From G963923945 sp965199175 (lineage in GTDB: Bacteria > Pseudomonadota > Alphaproteobacteria > G963923945), in NCBI GenBank assembly GCA_965199175.1, contig OZ240684.1, positions 62,001 through 126,000 on the forward strand: a DNA stretch of 64,000 bases. Reading direction: 5' to 3'. Each line of letters starts with the position of its first letter. The stretch's first letter is position 1. Of the stretch, positions 62,861 through 64,000 are shown one piece after another. Position numbers and translations under genes: made by a program. The notes under the pieces are model-generated. The model saw nothing but the letters and a program-made list of their open reading frames with translations. It was not told where the DNA came from and did not search any database.

Positions 62861-63982
62861 CTAATCCACCATGTCAAATCGCCGGCGTGTGAAGGCAATC
62901 ACCATTCCCAGGGTGATTGCTGTTGCCAGCAGGGAAGAGCCACCATAAGAAATGAGGGGTAGAGTCATTCCTTTGGAGGGGATGAGCCGCAAGGCTGAGC
63001 TCATATTGATGAGCGCTTGGAGACCGATTTGAGTTAACAGTCCGGCTGCTGCCAGCATAGCCAGCGAATCGGCCTGACGCATTGCGCCACTGAAACCGCG
63101 CATGATGATGGTCACGTACAGCACAATAATGATGAGGCAGAAAAAAAAGCCAAATTCCTCTCCGGCAACCGCAAAGATAAAATCGGTATGGGCATCAGGC
63201 AGATGCTGTTTGATCAAACCTTCTCCAGGGCCGCGTCCGAAGAAACCACCATTGATGAAGGATTCAACCGAGGTTTGAATCTGATAGGTATCGCCAAGGC
63301 TGGGGTCAAAGAAAACATGAATACGTGCAACCACATGCGGTAAGGCGTGATAGGCGGCAATCACCCCCAGAAGACTCATGATTGATAAAATCGTCAACCC
63401 GACCCATGTGGCTCCGGCAATAAAAAACTGAGCCGTCCATCCGGCAAGCACAACCAAAGACATCCCAAAATCAGGTTGCGAAATCAGGACTGCCAATACC
63501 AGAAACAGCAGGAACAAACTCATCGGTCCAAGGGGACGTCCCCGGGTTTTGAGGTTGTACTGGAAAGCCCAGGCAGTGATGACTGCAAAGGATGGTTTGA
63601 GAAATTCTGAGGGTTGAACCGATACCCCATTGAGGAATAACCAGCGTTGTGCCCCTTTGATTTCTGGTCCCCAGATACTGGCTGCACCGCTGGCAATCAG
63701 GCATATAAAGAACAGACCCCCGCCACATATTTTGAGATATTTAAGCGGAAGCATTGAGACAATGCCCAGAATGATGACCGCCAGAGGGATCAGCATCAAA
63801 TGGCGGGAACTGAAATACAGGTGACTGAGTTTTAATCGCTCGGCGACAGGGGGTGTCGCGGTGAGGATCAACAGGATACCACAGACGATCAGCCCGCTTA
63901 TGGCGAGCAAAGATACCCTGTCGGCGGTGCACCACCAACGGGCCACCATGCTGGCATTGCCACGATCAAGACCAAGTTTCAT
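62861..63982 (-). CDS. ftsW: Peptidoglycan glycosyltransferase FtsW
   Basis: A 373-residue SEDS-family polymerase of septal peptidoglycan with about ten transmembrane helices. Signature segments are KGAQRWLFLNGVSVQPSEFLK, ISQPDFGMSLVVLAGW, GRGPGEGLIKQHLPDAHTDF (the extracellular loop with the catalytic Asp region) and LPLISYGGSSLLATAITLG. The first gene of the visible dcw run; the preceding 18 bp to the window edge (63983-64000) are too short to assign, though murD is expected there. Confidence 0.96.
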   Translation of the reverse strand: MKLGLDRGNASMVARWWCTADRVSLLAISGLIVCGILLILTATPPVAERLKLSHLYFSSRHLMLIPLAVIILGIVSMLPLKYLKICGGGLFFICLIASGAASIWGPEIKGAQRWLFLNGVSVQPSEFLKPSFAVITAWAFQYNLKTRGRPLGPMSLFLLFLVLAVLISQPDFGMSLVVLAGWTAQFFIAGATWVGLTILSIMSLLGVIAAYHALPHVVARIHVFFDPSLGDTYQIQTSVESFINGGFFGRGPGEGLIKQHLPDAHTDFIFAVAGEEFGFFFCLIIIVLYVTIIMRGFSGAMRQADSLAMLAAAGLLTQIGLQALINMSSALRLIPSKGMTLPLISYGGSSLLATAITLGMVIAFTRRRFDMVD

Positions 63983-64000
63983 ATTTCGGACCTCATGATC

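Noticed and set aside
63983..64000. End of murD upstream of ftsW
   Set aside because: Expected from gene order, but 18 bp are not enough to recognise it.

Overview
The window looks like a chromosomal segment of an alphaproteobacterium, most likely of the Rhodospirillales type, with moderate GC. The evidence is gene order: the division and cell-wall run ftsW-murG-murC-murB-ddl-ftsQ-ftsA-ftsZ-lpxC-bamD-recN-ligA, the macromolecular-synthesis run greA/carB/carA/yqeY/dnaG/rpoD/tRNA, and uvrC-pgsA followed by molybdopterin genes. FtsZ ends in an LEIPAFLRRQ-type tail and the lipid-trafficking proteins MlaC and MlaA sit together. No species name can be given from the sequence alone.

Layout. 1-254 is the start of a response regulator gene that runs off the left edge. 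797-1729 is a branched-chain-type aminotransferase. 1910-7114 (minus strand) is uvrC-pgsA-mobB-moeA-moaD-moaE, combining DNA repair, phospholipid synthesis and molybdenum cofactor synthesis. 7681-11318 is an AT-richer block with an AAA ATPase and a broken subtilisin-like protease. This resembles the IetA/IetS toxin-antitoxin and antiphage pair. It is bracketed by a perfect 20-bp direct repeat, one copy lying over the stop codon of a pteridine-reductase-like SDR gene. 12317-18372 holds uvrB, an aspartate aminotransferase with panE, and trxB. A shredded Lrp/AsnC regulator follows at about 18761-19149. 19143-29807 holds greA, carB, carA, yqeY, dnaG, rpoD and a CAT-anticodon tRNA. 30110-31668 is mlaC-mlaA. 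32468-37128 is metF-metH. 37359-37886 is a small SRPBCC lipoprotein. 38086-42073 is a ferric iron ABC importer. 42488-47598 is uvrD-prmA-pepP. 47625-63982 is ligA-recN-bamD-lpxC followed by the dcw cluster.

How the genes work together. Most are housekeeping genes in tight operons with 4-nt ATGA or GTGA overlaps: metF/metH, uvrD/prmA, ligA/recN, ftsQ/ftsA, ddl/ftsQ, murB/ddl, murC/murB and murG/murC. Accessory content is limited to the AAA/protease block and the degraded regulator.

The most pervasive unexplained signal is structural. Nearly every spacer, several gene ends and several disordered protein segments carry fresh short tandem duplications with units of about 10-75 bp. The clearest are a four-copy 60-bp array over the 3' end of panE, a 71-bp duplication upstream of uvrD, 13-bp arrays at two translation starts, and 15- and 18-bp in-frame arrays in MetH. 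I saw no CRISPR array, transposase, integrase, rRNA gene or confident riboswitch.
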